The notes: a model not told the origin generated them from the sequence alone. Shown: positions 1-12,235, numbered from the stretch's first letter. The stretch is 64,000 nucleotides of DNA from Polyodon spathula (GCF_017654505.1 NC_054555.1:1921835-1985834); one strand, 5' to 3'. Numbers and translations are program-made.

Positions 1-776
1 TTCCACTTGGCTGCCTTGGCTGGGAGCCTCCCAGCACCAGAATATCTTCTTCACTTGATAAGCAGCTCTGCTCATCCCGGAAGACTAATAATCTGCTCTG
101 ACTGGGAAAGTGATATTTCTGTAACTGATTGTGGATGTGGTAATCCCAGCGTAAGGATTAAAAAATGAAGGTGAACAAGGAATTAATTAACTACTTTATT
201 ACACCATAAAGATGACACCAGACCATGATTCAAATCTTAAAAATGTATTAGTCCCAAGTACCAAACATTACATTGTACATTGAACGCTATTTTTTAAATA
301 CTAGATGCGTCACTAGTTAAGAACAGAGATAAGGCAATTGATCAGATTACCTCAAGCTCTTGAGAGAGCTTCAGACACAACACCGATGGTCCCTATGATC
401 TGGAGGTATTGGGACATTATCCATTGTGTTGCCTCTATGCCTGGTATTTATACTCTAGCTGGCCCAGAGACTAAGTGATTATATTTTGTTTCAGTTATCT
501 TACTAATAATAATAGAAATTACTTATTCAGCTGTTACTCCATTCGGATGCAACCAACCACAAGCTACTCTATTTAACAAGGTTACTGTGGTCCATTGTTT
601 ACCAGATTTCTCCTTCCCCAACCAGTCCTGCACAGACCTTATCATTCAACATCCTAAGCCTAAGGCAAAGTAGTTTCCATAGCAACTCTACTTCTGAAAA
701 AGTCACTTTCAGCAAACTGGTTTTAGCATTACCAACACATTTTCTTTCATAAGATTACCAATACATTTTCACTCTC

Positions 777-777
777 C

Positions 778-839
<62 letters not shown>

Positions 840-849
840 TATATTATTA

Positions 850-908
<59 letters not shown>

Positions 909-922
909 GTAGTAGTAGTAGT
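777..922. repeat. Compound microsatellite (TATC)n-(ATT)n-(AGT)n
   Basis: About 15 TATC units run directly into about 22 ATT units and then a short AGT run. Three successive unit types suggest stepwise slippage and point mutation within one repeat tract. Confidence 0.95.
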
Positions 923-2210
923 ATTTTACAGAGGGACAAACACATTGCTTTTAACAAATGGACATGTCATTCATTTTCATTCTCCCACAAGGTTTCTTAA
1001 AAGAAACGGTTCTTTTCTGTTTTTAAAAAAGTTGGTCCTGCTCACCTAATAGGAAGTGTTTCCATGCGCTGTGCAAAATGAAAGAATGTAACAATTAGCA
1101 AGCCTGTGACAGATGGATTTGAAAAGGTTATTGTATGTAAAAGGAGATACTGCGTGGAGCACTTTATCTCAGCTGCACCTCCGAGCTGTGACGTGACTTT
1201 TTACATTCCTAGATAAGTACTTCGCATTTAAACCACTTTGACTATGCAAGGTTTTAGCACATGGAACTGGTGCGTCCCATAGAGTAGCACTTTTACAATA
1301 AGGTAAGTGCTCTTTATAAAAAAAATAACATCAATACTTTAAACAGACAGTAGAGAGGGTTAAAGTGTTGCTTTAAACTAGCCACTAGAAATGATTGTAT
1401 AACTGCTACACTTGAGTATGCTAAACCTGATTACCCAAAACTCCAGATTACACAATAGGTTAGATTCGTGACAGTTTTGGCTTTATTCCATCCAAATAAT
1501 CAGGCATAAAAAACTCAAGCATTCATTTAGGGTCTGGACAATTCAAGAACGGTTTCTTGCTGGTTTAGACAATAAAGATGCAGAGCGATCAGGAGAGCGG
1601 TTCACAGGTGCAAACGCTGTACAGGCTTTCTTTAAGTGGAACTGTGAAGAGGCTGATTAGGCTGATGGTCCCTTCTTTTCTTGTTTTCATGGTTTAGGTT
1701 GGTTCAGTTGTAGGTCAGCCACCTTGTAATTGACAAGCTTTCTGATACGCTATCTTTGTTGAGGTTGCTGCCTTCATCACTGCATTGTGATACACTGCAT
1801 GGAGGTGAATTGTCTTGCAGGTTTCATTCTGAAAGAAAGCGACTGCTTGCCTTCCCCTCCACTGTTTCCCGGAATAGCAAAGGTTTTATTTTTAATCTTA
1901 AGGTTACAAAGGGACAGGTATCCTCATCTTTCAATGCAGGAGTCTTTTTGTTTTCTTACAATAATCTTTTCTGCTTTCATTAAGCCAGGTAATCTGAGTC
2001 TCAGAAGAAGAATTACATGCAGGAGGCTTTAGGAATTGACAATTGGGAAACGTTTTGCAAGTTATCTGGTGTAAAATGCAAATACACTGAGATTCTTTTT
2101 AATCTTGTGTCTGAAATGCCTCACCTAGTTCCACACTCCCCCTTTCCATTTGATTTGTTTAAAGCCACAATTCCTCAGAAATGTGGACTTTTCTTCTACT
2201 CTCCTTTGTT

Positions 2211-2213
<3 letters not shown>

Positions 2214-2272
<59 letters not shown>
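2214..2272. repeat. (CT)n microsatellite
   Basis: An uninterrupted CT dinucleotide run of about 29 units in intergenic DNA. Confidence 0.95.
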
Positions 2273-2276
<4 letters not shown>

Positions 2277-2704
2277 CCATCTTTGTCTTGAACAAAACAA
2301 GGTCTTGATTGACAGGCTACAGCCTCCCGTTTTTTCCCATGTGTTTGCTAACAGAATTTGCTGGAGAAAAGGATTTCACTTTAATTTTCTGTTCTGTCAT
2401 GTTTATTAAAATATTGTACTGTACGGTGGGCATGACATGGCAAAAATAATGACCATCTCTGCAGTCAAACAAGGTCTGTAGACAGCAGCAGGCAGGGAAG
2501 GTGATAAGAAGTGCAGGCAGTAGTGAGGACTGGGAGGCAGGCAACAGGCTTAAGGTTAAAGCTATGGGACTGGGAAGAGTGGCCTATTGCTTAACATTGA
2601 GTGGTAGAGAGGCAGGCTGCCCGAATGGTTACAGCTTGCTCTATTTAGAGCTGTAGTCAGGGGTGCAGGTTCCATTCTTGATGATCAGAGACCACATGTG
2701 TTCT

Positions 2705-2708
<4 letters not shown>

Positions 2709-2761
<53 letters not shown>
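2709..2761. repeat. (AC)n microsatellite
   Basis: An uninterrupted AC dinucleotide run of about 26 units. Confidence 0.95.
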
Positions 2762-2762
<1 letters not shown>

Positions 2763-4546
2763 CTGGAAAAGCAGCATATTTTTTCACAACTGTGCAAATT
2801 CATATTTTTCATGAGTTCTGCATCTCCTGTTGACACAAGGTGTTTAACCACATGGTGCTGATCTCATCAATCTCATTATTATCCTGCTCTTGTTTAAATC
2901 TTTACACCATCACAGAATATATCAGAAAACGCATATGATAAACTGGATGACCACATAGTCCAGTATACAGACATCCAAAGAAACAAAATGACTTCAGTGA
3001 TAACGGAGCGCACATTGAAACCACGAACTGGAGAACAGCTACTGCAATACCACTGAGATGTGAGGAGAGGTAAGCACAGGTTCCTTAACCAGCCACCTTC
3101 AGCACAAGAACATGGAAAGCATGGACAATGCATTGTGCACCGGGATGGCTTGTTTTGAAATCCTCATTGAAATTCAGAGCACTGAGTTAATAGTCATGAC
3201 CGATACAATAATATCTAATACTGCATGAAGGGAAATCTGGGAAATCTGACTCATTAAGCTGCTGTGCAGTCTGATGGTAGGTCATTGCCAGATGTCCCTG
3301 TCAGATGACCTTGTGGAGATGTTGGCTTCTTCTCGGAAGCATGGCCATGCCGCTGTAAAATTGGATATGAGGTCCTGATAAAACGTCAGGGTCCCTTTGA
3401 AAAGCTACAGCAACATGAGCAATAACAACCTCTGAAAAATAACACCTGCAGCACTGTCTGCACAGGGCTTCCACAAGCCAGCCACTGACCGCATGACAAA
3501 CGTGTAATAAACCCCTCACCGGGACTGCCTGCAGGTTATTGTTACTCTTTCTGCATAAAACGCCTTAGAAATTAAAAAGGAGTCATGAAATCTAACCAGT
3601 GCTGTCGCAGTGGAAGAACTAAACAGGTCTTGGACAATTAAAGCCCTTGGTAAGTCCATTCTCTAATGTATTGTGCCAGATGCATGCAGGATGCATGCAG
3701 TTTGCTGAATAGTATTGCATTTGTTTTATCGTCACTGCTACCAAGTACTACTAATAGAACATATGTTGAATGATGTTCTTACTTCATATGACATTAAAAA
3801 ACAAATCCATTACCATTGCAGGCAGTGATTAAAGCTTCCCTTTATTTAAAATTGAAAAGCAGTCAATCTATAAGTACATATGCTGGAGGGATTGTTTACC
3901 AGTATGCTGTTTCCAGTCATAAATCAGATATTTGTGCTGAGGCATGGGTGTGAGGTTTTATTATAACAAAACTCTACGTGAAAGCCTTGGGAGAACTGAA
4001 AACAGAGAACTTTAGAATATCAATATTTAAGCTCGGCTCACCGCTACCACCGCTGCACTGTCCTCTGAATCGTGTGCCGTCAGCCGACCGCTTCTTTTCA
4101 CACTGCAGGCCCACCATGCAGCCACCTCGGAGCTGCAGCGTCGGAGCACAACACGTCATTCATGAGTGTGTTCTGAATGAAAATGTCAGCATGCCTTCCC
4201 ATTCACAAGTTATAATACACAGATACAATGCACACTTGTTTTTATTGCTGCAAGTCATTTTGTGATGGTCGGTTTTTCAGACTTGTTTTTCATTATGTGA
4301 TAAGGGTGCTGGTATTGACTGGCATTCTGGCTGTTTCCCCTTATCACACCTCTGCACCTGTTAGCTGTGTCGGCCAGTCCCAACTGCATTAGCACTGCTT
4401 TTCTGTTGTGGTTTATTTGGCATAACTGCACTTACTGACTGCATAATCAATTCCAGATGGTCCACTTGGAAACCATGCTCTTTGGTCAATAGCAGGCATC
4501 ACTTATTTCTATCGAGCAAGTGTACATCCAAATATACATCCATCCA

Positions 4547-4773
4547 TTGGAAGTAACAATCAGAAATACTTCTTTTAATTTAAGAAACTGTAATAAAAAA
4601 AACACTCTGGATAATGCAACTTTAGGTAAGTTTGTAAACATTATGATGTACAAATTGAACAAATTGTACTGCCGCTGCTTAATAAGTTTAAGACCTGTGG
4701 TTAATGCAGACTTTTCATTCTGATTAGCTATTATTATACATACCTTTTTAAATGTATTTATTTAGTAAAACAA

Positions 4774-4840
<67 letters not shown>

Positions 4841-5021
4841 TGGCATATGGCATGCCCTCAATCTATTTTTCTATGTGTATGATTTCTCTAATGGATATGC
4901 ACAATGTTTGCTGCAGGAGGAAGAGATCTTGGAAATGGCATGTCTGCTTCTTGTTTTAGCTCGTGTGATTGAACAAGTCAATTCATTCTAACTGCTCTGG
5001 ATCTCTGTGTGAAGACTCGAA
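4547..5021. repeat. 475-bp direct repeat, copy 1
   Basis: This segment is repeated almost base for base at 6645-7128, in the same orientation and 2.1 kb away. The only clear length difference is three extra triplets in the AAT microsatellite of copy 2. It contains a consensus-like splice donor (TTTAG/GTAAGT) near 4626 and an acceptor-like TTTGCTGCAG near 4916. No coding similarity was recognised. It lacks LTR hallmarks: no TG...CA ends, no primer-binding site and no flanking duplication. Confidence 0.9.
4774..4841. repeat. (AAT)n microsatellite inside direct repeat copy 1
   Basis: About 22 AAT units. The matching tract in copy 2 is three units longer, which accounts for the 9-bp difference in offset between the two ends of the duplication. 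Confidence 0.9.
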
Positions 5022-5978
5022 GACATATATACACACACATACACACACATTCATCTTTCGTTCTCTCCTACAGTGATTAAAATAGCAATCTGTGGCTAGG
5101 CAGGTCCTCCTCCATATATTCATGTAGCTAATTAATTTGTTAATTTTGAATAGACTTGCTGATTGATCTGGCATCGTGCATTTTAAAAAGTATTTCTCAT
5201 CAGCTTTCAGGAATTTCCATTGGCAATTTTTGATTGTGCCAGGAAAATCAAAGCCTGGAAATCAAAATGACATACAGAAGGTTCACCCTCTCATACTAAT
5301 ATTCTGAATCTGGCCACATACAGTACTTGTACACTTGTGTGCCTCACATACTAAAACCATGTATACTTCATTGTTGTTGTTCTGTAAGTAGATATATTTT
5401 ATTTGTACACGTTTTCTTCATTCTTTCTCATCTGGATCCTTTATTCTATATAATGGAACCAATGTGAAACCAAATGGTTTTAAAAAGAACCACAAATGGA
5501 ACCTTCAGTTGGAGTTTGATTGGATCAAATGGTTCTATTTATAATCTAGAACCTTTGACTGTTCTTTATAACAAGTTAATGTATAGATCCCCTTCACTAT
5601 AGAGGTCTAGCAGAAGCTCCAATGGAACCATATGGTTCTAGAATGCTTGCACACTATATACAATATATAGATTAGCATCAGAAGCATCGTCAGTGTATAG
5701 AAATGGGTTTAATCTTAACTGCTACCAATAAAATAAACAGTTTCACACATAATATATTCTGAACATTGTACCCTCCTGGAAATAGCATTCCATAGCAGAT
5801 GGCCCATGAAAAGCAGTCAGAATGTATGATCCTGGTACATTCTTGAGATTTCGTTTTCTCTTGCACTAATGGAGCCAGCAGCTGCCAATATTGTGCATTC
5901 AATGATCGTTTGTTTGCTTGACCATTTTTTGTTTTCATAAACCCCAAGTGTGGTACTCAAATTCAACAGCACCTCAGA

Positions 5979-6066
5979 GGGCAGGGCTGGGCAGGGCTGG
6001 GCAGGGCTGGGCAGGGCAGGGCAGGGCAGGGCAGGGCAGGGCAGGGCAGGGCTGGGCTGGGCTGGG
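5979..6066 (+). repeat. G-rich minisatellite with G-quadruplex potential
   Basis: Runs of GGG separated by CA or CT recur about 17 times, as alternating GGGCA and GGGCT units. Four or more G3 tracts with 2-nt loops fit the standard intramolecular G-quadruplex pattern on the + strand. Confidence 0.9.
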
Positions 6067-6409
6067 CGGAGAATGCACGCTTTACCGTTTTGTAGAAAAA
6101 AAGGGCTCAGTCAATTTATCGACCAGCTTGATGAAGGCACCTGTCCAAGAAAATGGCTTAGAATCTTTAAAAGTAAAAGATTTTAAAATATCTTAGGCAT
6201 AAAATAAATAAATAAATAAATGATTCGCATTATTCACAATGTAATATATTGTTTCCTGGTGAGTTGTTTTGTTATGTCTTTTAAATGATCTATTGATATG
6301 TGTTGTTGCACAGTGGAGATAATGCATAACACATAAGGATGGGATACTGAACAGCCACTTACACAACAGTGTGAGTTTAGTGAGCAACACAAAAGAGGCG
6401 TTGCATGAA

Positions 6410-6565
6410 AACGCCTCTGATCCGCTGAGGGCTGCAGAATCCTCTCCGCGGCGAACGCGCGCCCAGAGCGCAGATTGGACTCTCCGGTTCTGCCCCGTCC
6501 ACATCCGCTCTGGCGGCTCAGGTTCCCCGCAGTCTCACTGGGTTTAATCCTGCACTTGTGCTCGT
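6410..6565 (+). promoter_or_regulatory. Candidate CpG-rich promoter of an unannotated transcript
   Basis: A GC-rich stretch with several CG dinucleotides (CGCGGCGAACGCGCGCCC near 6448) lies in otherwise AT-rich DNA. It carries an ATTGG, an inverted CCAAT box, near 6475. No protein-coding gene starts here. The duplicated segment with donor and acceptor motifs begins about 90 bp downstream, so this may drive a non-coding RNA. Base composition alone is weak evidence. Confidence 0.35.
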
Positions 6566-6644
6566 TGACGAGGAGGAGGGTGCTGGGCTTGTGTTACAAC
6601 ACTGCTAGATAGTGACCACACGCACATTTCCAGTAAGCGCGCTT

Positions 6645-6871
6645 TTGGAAGTAACAATCAGAAATACTTCTTTTAATTTAAGAAACTGTAATAAAAAAAA
6701 CACTCTGGATAATGCAACTTTAGGTAAGTTTGTAAACATTATGATGTACAAATTGAACAAATTGTACTGCCGCTGCTTAATAAGTTTAAGACCTGTGGTT
6801 AATGCAGACTTTTCATTCTGATTAGCTATTATTATACATACCTTTTTAAATGTATTTATTTAGTAAAACAA

Positions 6872-6947
<76 letters not shown>

Positions 6948-7128
6948 TGGCATATGGCATGCCCTCAATCTATTTTTCTATGTGTATGATTTCTCTAATG
7001 GATATGCACAATGTTTGCTGCAGGAGGAAGAGATCTTGGAAATGGCATGTCTGCTTCTTGTTTTAGCTCGTGTGATTGAACAAGTCAATTCATTCTAACT
7101 GCTCTGGATCTCTGTGTGAAGACTCGAA
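6645..7128. repeat. 475-bp direct repeat, copy 2
   Basis: Near-identical to 4547-5021. In this copy the segment sits just downstream of a CpG-rich stretch. About 115 bp past its end there is an ATTAAA (about 7242-7247) that could serve as a polyadenylation signal. Donor TTTAG/GTAAGT lies near 6724 and the acceptor-like CTGCAG near 7022. Confidence 0.9.
6867..6947. repeat. (AAT)n microsatellite inside direct repeat copy 2
   Basis: An uninterrupted trinucleotide tract, three units longer than the matching tract in copy 1. Confidence 0.9.
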
Positions 7129-7249
7129 TATGGGGATCGTGTTGCTTGATGTTTTAACCTTGTAACCTTGTAATTTTTTTGCATTTATTTTGGCATTTCT
7201 ATCTAATGTTTATATTGGTAATCATTTTTGCTCGTCACACTATTAAAGG

Positions 7250-9690
7250 GATTACATAAGTTATATCTCAAAGCGTGTGTGGCTGTTTTAATATATTATT
7301 GCATTATAATTGGTTATAAACCATCTCCTTTATTTATTATGTAGTCATCTGCAACAGTTAATTTTTACAGACCTCGTTTTCTTATTTTTAGTTAATAATT
7401 AAAAGGTATATGTATGGAAAAGGAATTGACCCAGTTCCGTGTCGTTTCCTATCAATACGAGCCTGCTGTCCATGGTGCTGAAGTCCAATAGGCGCTTGTT
7501 CTGCAGAATGAAATCAGTATCGATTATATACTAATACAGGCACATTACAAACACGGCGTGTGCACTTTATTTGACAAACTGGGTCAGTGCCTACGGTGTA
7601 CCATGTTACGTTTTCTCTTTATCCTATGTTTTATAACCCATATATTTATCTTAAAAGGTTAATGGAAAGTGATAGACCAAAAGATTCAATGAACACCTTG
7701 CTGTGACAGCAGAGCTAATAGAATCAGTACAAAAACATTATTACTATAGGAGCAAACTCTCTATCAATGATTGATTTCCTGTTTGTTTCTGTGCCTTTCT
7801 GATTCCAGATAGCTGCGAGTCAGATCCACAAGACCTGCTCAAGAGAGTTTCAGGTTGCTAATTGTCTCCATAAACCGCTGCAGACATCAGACCACTCTGC
7901 TGAGTCCTACTAGTGTCAGACAGGACAACACCCAGGTACCTGTCTCCTCAAACACACACAGTTCATTACTGGAACTCTACAGGGCATTGTTTCCAATGCA
8001 GGCAAAGCACCTTGCCCACAGTATATGTATAAATATACGAATGTAGAACCCATGGGTCCAGGAATCAATAACTAAGTCTTGAAAGGTCTTGTTGAGGCAA
8101 TGACCTTTTAAAATGGAGCAATTGCTTCCTCTCCCATGCAGGGACTCTCCAGGCAGCCTGGCATTGCAGCTCCCTGGCTCAGCTGGTCACAGCATCCATG
8201 GCAAGTTATTGTCCAAGAGCCCCATTACTGCACCTGTGAAGCACTCACAACTTAGTTATGCTTAGGTATCCAATTCATGGGGTCTATTCAACTGATTTAA
8301 ATATCATCATCACTTAAACCATTCAAAAAGCATGAACCCTCCTGGCTTTTTAAATATTTCTACTGACAGAAACACCCTAAAGCTGGTGACATGCACTGTT
8401 AGATTTTGTTTTGATGGTCTAATCAGTGAAGGTATTTAAATAACTTACCAGACTACAATGCTGTCTCCCACCATCTCTATCCACTATAGCACTGCACTCC
8501 AGTGCTTACATTCAATAACCAGTCTACACCGACCCAACAGACCTCCGCTTTTACCGTTGAACTACACTGCTTCTCAGACTCGAAGAACAACAAGCCATTC
8601 ATCAACCCAGGAGAGATAATAATGACACTTTAATTGACTCATTTGGATGCTGTGCAGTGCGGGCCAGATAAGAGCTCATTTCATGCAAGCCACATGTTTG
8701 TGTACCTGCAGAACTCTTCTGTGCATTCAAAATAAGGCACAAGGAGTGCTCTCCTCGGCGCTAAACAGAACTACTTTATTGCAGGAGACGGTGTTGTGCT
8801 GTGCTTGGCTATTGGGTTCCTATATTGGGCAGATTGACATTGCTTTAACCCTTCAGCCTAGGACTAGTTGTTGATGTTTGTGTGCACTGTCCCCTTTTTG
8901 AATGTGCAGACTTTGTGGAAACTGTTCTTTTCTATATGCAGGCAGGTGCCTGGGGTGCTGGCTGGCACATTCTAGAATAGTTTTTTTTTTTTGCTTCACT
9001 CTTCTGCTACAGATCATTTACTGTTCCAGTGGTTTTTTAAAGTGTCTCTCTCTTGTCTCTAGTTAAGTGACATTTAATACTGGTAAACCAAATGTTGCCA
9101 TGGCAACTATGAGTTAGAGCAGTGGTAATGGCCTCTCCCTCTCTCTCTCTCTCTTTCTCTCTGTCTTCATTTGTAATGCAAACACAATCCTATGAGTTGT
9201 GAGGAAAAGTGTCTTCGCAGGTTTTTTTTAAATGCTTTTTTATTCTTTTTTTTTTTAAAGCATTTGTCTGGTCTGCTGGATGCAGGATAATCCAAAAGTT
9301 CTGCTTCCACATATTGTAGATCACTTTTCTCAAACATGTATTATTATATGTTTGGCTCAGTATTATACTGTATTTTTTTAATAGCAGCCAAATTGAAAGT
9401 GGTGTATAAACAATTTGATTTCTAAAGTATGAAATGTGGACCACAGTAAACAGTAAACATTTCTCCCTGTTTTGCATTATCCCATTATCTCACGAAATTT
9501 GATGCCATGTCACATACAAAAGCACTTATGCCAATGGTCATTAATAGTCATGTTTTTCAATGTGGTCAACAAGATTGACTACAGTACCATTAGAATTGAC
9601 TGCAGTAACATTAAGGATGTAGTATAAAGCTATACAAATAAAGAATGACACCAACACAACTTCACAACCAACCTAACCAACTGTTTCTGA
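7250..9690. other. Intergenic DNA upstream of the NPY receptor
   Basis: No recognisable gene was found. Short CT-rich and T-rich tracts occur near 8980, 9140 and 9247. A polypyrimidine stretch ending CCGCTTAG at 9700, 35 bp before the receptor start codon, resembles a splice acceptor. NPY2R-type genes commonly have a 5'-UTR intron, so a non-coding first exon may lie in this stretch, but it was not located. Confidence 0.5.
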
Positions 9691-9735
9691 TTCCGCTTAG
9701 GGACTTGGCTGTCCCGGCTGGAAGTGATTTCCAGC

Positions 9736-10875
9736 ATGGGCCCCTCTGATCCATCCAACAGCTCTGAGGAGACAGAGATCAGCAGCGCAGTGTCTACGAC
9801 ATGGCACAACAGGGACCTGGCCAGTGGTGGCACGGGCTTCCGCATCGCAGACATCACCAAGCTCCTGGGCATGCAGATCACCCTCATTGCAGCCTACTCA
9901 CTCATCATCCTGCTGGGTCTCATTGGCAACTCCTTAGTGATTTACATGATCCTCAAGTACAAGAACATGCGGACAGTCACCAACTACTTCATTGCCAACC
10001 TGGCCCTGGCAGACCTCATGGTGAACAGCCTCTGCCTGCCCTTCACGCTGGTGTACACCCTGCTGGACGAGTGGAAGTTCGGAGCTGTTATGTGCCACCT
10101 GGTACCCTATTCCCAGGCTCTGAGTGTGCACGTCTCCACCCTGACACTCACAGTCATCGCCCTGGAGAGGCACCGCTGCATCGTTTTCCACCTGGGCCAA
10201 CGCATCTCTGTACGGAACAGCTTTGTCGTCATCGCTCTTACCTGGCTGGTGGCGGCCATCCTGGCTGGACCCTTGGCCATCTTCCGAGAGTACAGGTATG
10301 AGGAAATCCCCTCCATCAACCTGAGGATTGCGGTGTGCTCTGAGAAGTGGCCTCACGGGAACAACCGTGACGGCACCATCTACAGCCTCTCCATGCTCCT
10401 CCTGCAGTATGTCTTGCCTCTGGGCATCATCAGCTATGCCTATGTGCGCATCTGGATCAAGCTGAAGAGCCATGTGAGCCCCTGTAGTCGCAGCGACAGC
10501 AACTACCGCCGGAGAAAGACTACTGAGATGCTGGTGATGATGGTGGTGGTCTTCGGGGTGTGCTGGCTGCCCTTCCACGTGTTCCAGCTGGCCAGTGACC
10601 TGGACCTGGTCATGAGGTTTGAGGAGTACAAGCTCCTCTACACAGTGTTCCATGTGATCGCCATGTGCTCCACCTTCGCCAACCCGCTGCTCTACGGCTG
10701 GATGAATAAGAACTACCGCAACGGCTTCCTCATGTTCTTCCGCTGCGAGGACAAGCCCGAGGCCATCCACCTGGAGTGCTCGATGCGGACCAGGTTCAAC
10801 ACCTTCCGGACCGTGACGCTGAACGGCAGTCACAAGTGGGGCGCTAGCAATGGCCAGCCTCCCACAGCTGTTTAG
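9736..10875 (+). CDS. npy7r: Neuropeptide Y receptor, Y2 subfamily (probable Y7)
   Basis: This is a single-exon class A GPCR of 379 aa that should bind NPY/PYY peptides at the plasma membrane and signal through Gi. The ATG at 9736 is chosen because its MGP start matches NPY2R; the frame is open upstream only through a GTG. Visible features are an N-glycosylation site (N8), GNSLVIY in TM1, LADLM with D93 in TM2, a conserved cysteine pair (C120, C201), ERH (144-146) at the end of TM3, CWLPFHVF in TM6, NPLLYGW in TM7 and a juxtamembrane cysteine (FFRCED). The family's usual DRH is ERH here. Similarity is clearly to the Y2 group, not Y1 or Y5. The Y7 call rests on linkage to 5q35-type genes, because NPY2R maps elsewhere (human 4q) and Y7 is lost in mammals. 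NPY2R remains possible. An AATAAA lies at 11859. Confidence 0.85.
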   Translation: MGPSDPSNSSEETEISSAVSTTWHNRDLASGGTGFRIADITKLLGMQITLIAAYSLIILLGLIGNSLVIYMILKYKNMRTVTNYFIANLALADLMVNSLCLPFTLVYTLLDEWKFGAVMCHLVPYSQALSVHVSTLTLTVIALERHRCIVFHLGQRISVRNSFVVIALTWLVAAILAGPLAIFREYRYEEIPSINLRIAVCSEKWPHGNNRDGTIYSLSMLLLQYVLPLGIISYAYVRIWIKLKSHVSPCSRSDSNYRRRKTTEMLVMMVVVFGVCWLPFHVFQLASDLDLVMRFEEYKLLYTVFHVIAMCSTFANPLLYGWMNKNYRNGFLMFFRCEDKPEAIHLECSMRTRFNTFRTVTLNGSHKWGASNGQPPTAV

Positions 10876-11858
10876 GCTTTGTAAAGGTGAGGGAGCAGTG
10901 GCTTAAAACCTGCTTCCAGGTAACCGGGACACCTAGTTTGAGGCAACTTTGCTGTGTCAAATCCCTAGTCTCCCTTGGTCTGCCATTCAACTGCCAGAAA
11001 CCTTAGTCTTTCTGATAAAAAAAAATGCTAGAAGCATCTTCATCTCATCATCATAATCATCTCATTTTCAAAGGACGTTGATTTGAAGAGTGCTGCACAA
11101 TGCTGATTTGGTTCTGTGTTGCAGTTTTATTTGATGTGCCATTTGTTTTTTTCATTCATTGATTTCCCTTCTACTCTTTCTACTTCCATCACACTGGCCC
11201 TTGGTATTCTATTTATCCCATTTGTTTATTTTAATCAAATGTCTATTTTAGTCTTTCTTTCTTCTTCCTTGACCATTAGCAGTGATGAACTGAGACAGTG
11301 CTAGGCCATGGGTACCAGAAAAGATCCACCTGACTCGAACACTGTGCCTTCAATTGTTTCTGGAAATCTATGCTGCCCATCTTTTATTGATTTAGGTAGT
11401 TGTGTGAGTTTGGTTATTTGTCATTCTGCTCGCCTTTGATCCCTGCCTAGCTCTGATCTTCTTCCAAGTATGTGTTAACCTTTCCTGGGGGTGATGTTCC
11501 TGAAGCATGCATGTGGGACAGAGACAAGCCTATGCCATGGTGCATCTGTTTCCACGGCCAGGCACCAGAGAATCTCATCTAGTCCATTCATCCTTTGGCT
11601 GGTTCTTCTGACGGGATGGTTTCTCACTTTACTCATTGACTAACAGAAGAGCCGGAGAATATTCTGAAAGAAAACAAACAAAATGAAATGGACCAGAGAA
11701 AAACAAAAAGGACCACAAACATACAAGTTGTTTCATGCTCAGACAAATGACTTCAAAGTGTGACAGCACCGTTCTCAGATTCATTTTCATAGTGCCAAAG
11801 TAGGGGTCAACTCCTAGTTCAAAATAATTATATGAACATTTGATGTTTCTGTATTTTT

Positions 11859-11864
11859 AATAAA
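11859..11864 (+). terminator. Candidate poly(A) signal of the NPY receptor
   Basis: AATAAA lies about 985 bp past the receptor stop codon. It is the first canonical signal noticed downstream. Confidence 0.4.
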
Positions 11865-12091
11865 GGATATGAATTGGAACAGTGCTCCAGGTTCATACAG
11901 CAACACCACACCCTTTCTGTTCTAAAATATGTGCAGAGTGAGTAAACCATGCTTTGAAACATGCCTTGTATTGTATATATGTTCCAGTGCATGGAAAGAA
12001 CTTATAAATGTCAATAAATGTGAAAATACCGGTGCCACTAATTCTGCTTTGATTTATTTAAGTTTACTAGCATGTGTTGAAAACTATTCCA

Positions 12092-12235
12092 CAGAGAATT
12101 GTGGGAGTCTGGAAACATCCCCACAGTAATGTTGTTGAGGCTGACACCCTGGGATCCTTCAAGAAGCTGTTGATGAGAATCTGGTATTAATAAGCTACTA
12201 ACAAGCAAACGTTTGTTCTTATGTTCTTATGTAAA
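12092..12235 (+). repeat. Dispersed-repeat fragment with TTCTTATG-type tail
   Basis: The text GACACCCTGGGATCCTTCAA, followed by AAGAAGCTG and ending in tandem TTCTTATG, resembles the 3' end of a repeat I recall as common in fish genomes. The family name cannot be confirmed without a repeat library. Confidence 0.4.

Larger units (their letters stand above)
1..4546. other. Intergenic DNA with no recognisable gene
   Basis: No open reading frame here resembles a known protein; all are short and several run through simple repeats. The stretch holds a compound tetranucleotide/trinucleotide microsatellite near 777-922, a CT dinucleotide run at 2214-2272 and an AC run at 2709-2761. No tRNA, rRNA or obvious promoter was seen. 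Distal regulatory DNA or non-coding exons cannot be excluded by eye. Confidence 0.6.
5022..6644. other. Spacer between the two 475-bp direct repeats
   Basis: The spacer has no recognisable gene. It contains a short AC-rich tract (5030-5050), a G-rich minisatellite (5979-6066), an AAAT run (6203-6221) and a GC- and CpG-rich stretch (about 6410-6560) that looks promoter-like. Confidence 0.6.

Noticed and set aside
5461..5641. Repeated GGAACC/GGTTC words suggesting a hairpin or regulatory array
   Set aside because: The words are short and irregularly spaced, and no extended inverted repeat or defined unit could be drawn.
4547..7128. A solo or complete LTR retrotransposon with LTRs at the two direct repeats
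   Set aside because: There are no TG...CA termini, tRNA primer-binding site, polypurine tract or flanking target duplication, and no gag/pol-like frame in the 1.6-kb spacer.
9934..10833. Long antisense open frame (299 codons) opposite the NPY receptor
   Set aside because: It is a by-product of codon use in the GC-rich receptor gene. It begins at a non-conserved site, is rich in His/Glu/Val low-complexity text, and resembles no known protein.
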